From: JBMORL01 sp049322335 | GTDB lineage: Bacteria; Bacteroidota; Bacteroidia; Flavobacteriales_D; UBA2798 | Direction: 5' to 3' | Assembly (NCBI GenBank): GCA_049322335.1 | Contig: JBMORL010000110.1 | Span: 1-6,605 of the forward strand | Length of the DNA stretch: 6,605 bases | Shown: in pieces, positions 5,548 to 6,605 of the stretch | Layout of the letters: the number at the start of each line of letters is the position of its first letter | How positions within the stretch are numbered: position 1 is the first letter of the stretch | Made by a program: the position numbers and the translations under genes | Notes under the pieces: generated by a model | Told to the model about the DNA's origin: nothing | Database searches by the model: none | What the model saw: the letters and a program-made list of their open reading frames with translations, nothing else

Positions 5548-6400
5548 ATATTACCTTATGGAAGACGGTTTACGGGAATCTACCGCAATGGAGCACGTAA
5601 GAAATATCGAACGTTTTTTGGTGTGGGTAAAAGAAAATGAACTAACGGGTATCGAACAAATGAAATACAACGAACTATTAACCTATGTGCAGTATCTCAA
5701 AAGTAAATCACTTTCCATTGCCACCATCAACATACGGATATGCAGCCTTCGTAAATATTACGAACACTTAAAGCAGGAAGGCATCATAGAAAACAACCCC
5801 GCAAGAAGAATGCACCTCAGGGGAAACATCAAAAAAATAGTAGCCCATCCCTTAACCTATAATGAACTCGAACAACTCTACAGCGAATACGCAAAACCAA
5901 AAGAACATTACAGGGAAGAAAAACACAAAGCTGTTCATAGAAGAAACTCCGTGATACTGGGACTGATGATCTGGCAAGCCGTACACAGCGGAGAACTTTA
6001 TAAAATAGAAATACAGCACGTAAAATTAGAAGAAGGAACCATTTACATACAAGGATGCAGCCGGAGTAAAAGCAGGCAGTTAAAATTAGACAGTAAACAG
6101 ATCATTGCACTGCACACCTACATCAGTGAAACAAGTTTTACCAATGAAAAACTTTTTTCCGGCAACCTGCGCAATGTAACCCAATCCATTTTAAATGAAG
6201 TCAGGGGAATCAATCCGGTTATCCGCAATGCATCACATATCCGCTGCAGTATAATATTACATTGGTTAAAAATGTACAGCAAGCGACAGGCACAATACAT
6301 GATCGGTCATAAATGGATAAGCTCCACAGAACATTACCAGGAGCAGGAAATAGACGGGCTCACCGATTTATTAAGTAAACACCACCCATTCCAACAATAA
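5510..6400 (+). CDS. Degenerate tyrosine recombinase-like partner protein
   Basis: A 296-residue protein with the integrase fold: core-binding domain at about residues 8-105 (FEYYLMEDGLRESTAMEHVR ... ICSLRKYYEHLKQEGII) and a catalytic-type domain after it. Aligned by eye to the first recombinase, Arg245, His267 (MIGHKW) and nucleophile Tyr276 (TEHYQ) are kept. The first catalytic Arg is His159 (AVHSGEL), the beta-hairpin Lys is Ser184, the His of HxxR is Ser242 and the second His of the HxxRH box is Cys246. It should therefore be weak or inactive as a strand-cleaving enzyme alone and may be a DNA-binding or tetramer-forming partner of the upstream recombinase, or need it for activity. The reading frame is intact, so it does not look like simple decay. 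Three in-frame ATGs (5510, 5519, 5528) lie inside the end of the upstream gene; the first is given. Non-coding, hairpin-rich DNA follows. Confidence 0.88.
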   Translation: MKKMKFMNLQSFEYYLMEDGLRESTAMEHVRNIERFLVWVKENELTGIEQMKYNELLTYVQYLKSKSLSIATINIRICSLRKYYEHLKQEGIIENNPARRMHLRGNIKKIVAHPLTYNELEQLYSEYAKPKEHYREEKHKAVHRRNSVILGLMIWQAVHSGELYKIEIQHVKLEEGTIYIQGCSRSKSRQLKLDSKQIIALHTYISETSFTNEKLFSGNLRNVTQSILNEVRGINPVIRNASHIRCSIILHWLKMYSKRQAQYMIGHKWISSTEHYQEQEIDGLTDLLSKHHPFQQ

Positions 6401-6425
6401 ACTTTTTTCTTTCAACTGAAACCCC

Positions 6426-6445
6426 CGTCTCCGTTACCAAAGACG
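6426..6445 (-). repeat. Hairpin with GTAA (GNRA-type) loop on the minus strand
   Basis: Read on the minus strand, CGTCTTTG-GTAA-CGGAGACG folds into eight pairs, two of them G.U, closed by a GNRA-type tetraloop. On the plus strand the two wobble pairs become C.A mismatches, so the fold favours the minus strand. A weaker hairpin, CCTGT-ATTT-GCAGG with one G.U, lies at 6464-6477. Confidence 0.5.
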
Positions 6446-6530
6446 CCCACCCACAAGTCCGGCCCTGCAAATACAGGTAAAGCGGTGTTCACTACAGCCC
6501 CGCAAGACAAAAGCAGCGCCAGGTGCAAAC

Positions 6531-6568
6531 CAAACCAACAAAAGCTGATTACAGCCCATGTTGGTTTG
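6531..6568 (-). repeat. 38-nt near-perfect inverted repeat (CAAACCAACA/TGTTGGTTTG arms)
   Basis: Ten-base perfect arms (6531-6540 and 6559-6568) enclose an inner GCTG/CAGC stem (6544-6547, 6552-6555) with a four-base loop. On the minus strand two of the three intervening positions form G.U pairs, leaving one T-T mismatch in a 17-position stem. The arms could bind a tyrosine recombinase, or the sequence could act as a folded single strand or RNA. Confidence 0.65.
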
Positions 6569-6592
6569 CTTCGCATTTTTTGCTGAAGCAAA
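6565..6592. repeat. 11-bp hairpin with a single bulged base
   Basis: TTTGCTTCGCA (6565-6575), a TTTTT loop, then TGC, one bulged T (6584) and GAAGCAAA pair over 11 positions with one extrahelical base. It shares 6565-6568 with the neighbouring 38-nt inverted repeat, so both cannot form fully together. An alternative fold, TTTTTTGC-TGAA-GCAAAAAA, covers 6576-6595. No U-tract follows on either strand, so it is not a standard terminator. Confidence 0.55.
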
Positions 6593-6605
6593 AAACTTCG
6601 CCTGT

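Larger units (their letters stand above)
6401..6605. other. C-rich non-coding right-edge region with clustered hairpins
   Basis: The 205 bases after the last recombinase contain no convincing gene. The stretch 6421-6560 has 77 G+C of 140 (55%), higher than sampled coding DNA around it, and the plus strand is C-rich. It carries short inverted repeats at 6410-6421, 6426-6445, 6464-6477, 6482-6503, 6531-6568 and 6565-6592. It also has direct repeats TACAGCCC (6493-6500, 6550-6557) and CTTCGC (6569-6574, 6596-6601). Placement beside the recombinases suggests an element end or recombination site; a structured minus-strand RNA is the main alternative. The window stops inside it, so its extent is unknown. 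Confidence 0.6.

Noticed and set aside
6531..6592. Classical integron attC site
   Set aside because: The inverted arms do not fit the RYYYAAC/GTTRRRY cores, neither recombinase shows an obvious integron-integrase signature, and no cassette array is visible.
1..6605. tRNA, rRNA genes or CRISPR array
   Set aside because: No cloverleaf, rRNA-like segment or regularly spaced long repeats were found.

Overview
The window looks like an accessory region of a Bacteroidota genome. The evidence is two divergent promoters of the Bacteroidota type (TTG/TTTG at -33, TAnnTTTG at -7), starts without clear Shine-Dalgarno sequences, the end of an Rhs/YD-repeat core typical of the phylum, and an ATPase that matches, from memory, the ATPase half of Bacteroidota mobile-element DNA primases. 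The genus cannot be told from this sequence.

Left part (1-2050, AT-rich). The 3' end of an rhs-type polymorphic toxin gene carries a Ser/Gly hinge and a C-terminal domain I do not recognise. It overlaps by ATGA a small predicted lipoprotein gene, the best candidate for its immunity protein. A convergent four-helix membrane protein of unknown function follows on the minus strand.

Right part (about 2080-6605, clearly richer in G+C). This looks like a compact mobile element. A leftward two-gene unit encodes an XRE repressor and a 78-residue protein. A rightward unit encodes a primase-type AAA+ ATPase without its usual zinc-finger primase half, a complete tyrosine recombinase, and a second recombinase-like protein that keeps the nucleophilic tyrosine but has lost three other active-site residues. 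The 171-bp divergent control region holds both promoters and two matching palindromes (CGATA-N4-TATCA and its reverse), one on each promoter. This suggests that the XRE protein represses itself and the ATPase; readthrough to the recombinases is possible, but a separate 63-bp leader with a degenerate 7-bp repeat lies before them.

Right edge (6401-6605). A C-rich non-coding stretch contains a series of hairpins. Their non-Watson-Crick pairs are all G.U on the minus strand and would be A.C on the plus strand, so it may be a minus-strand structured RNA or a folded single-stranded recombination site. The window ends inside it.

Together, 2080-6605 reads as a repressor-controlled element in which an ATPase may handle DNA replication or remodelling and a catalytic/non-catalytic recombinase pair moves the DNA. 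It lies beside a toxin/immunity cassette.
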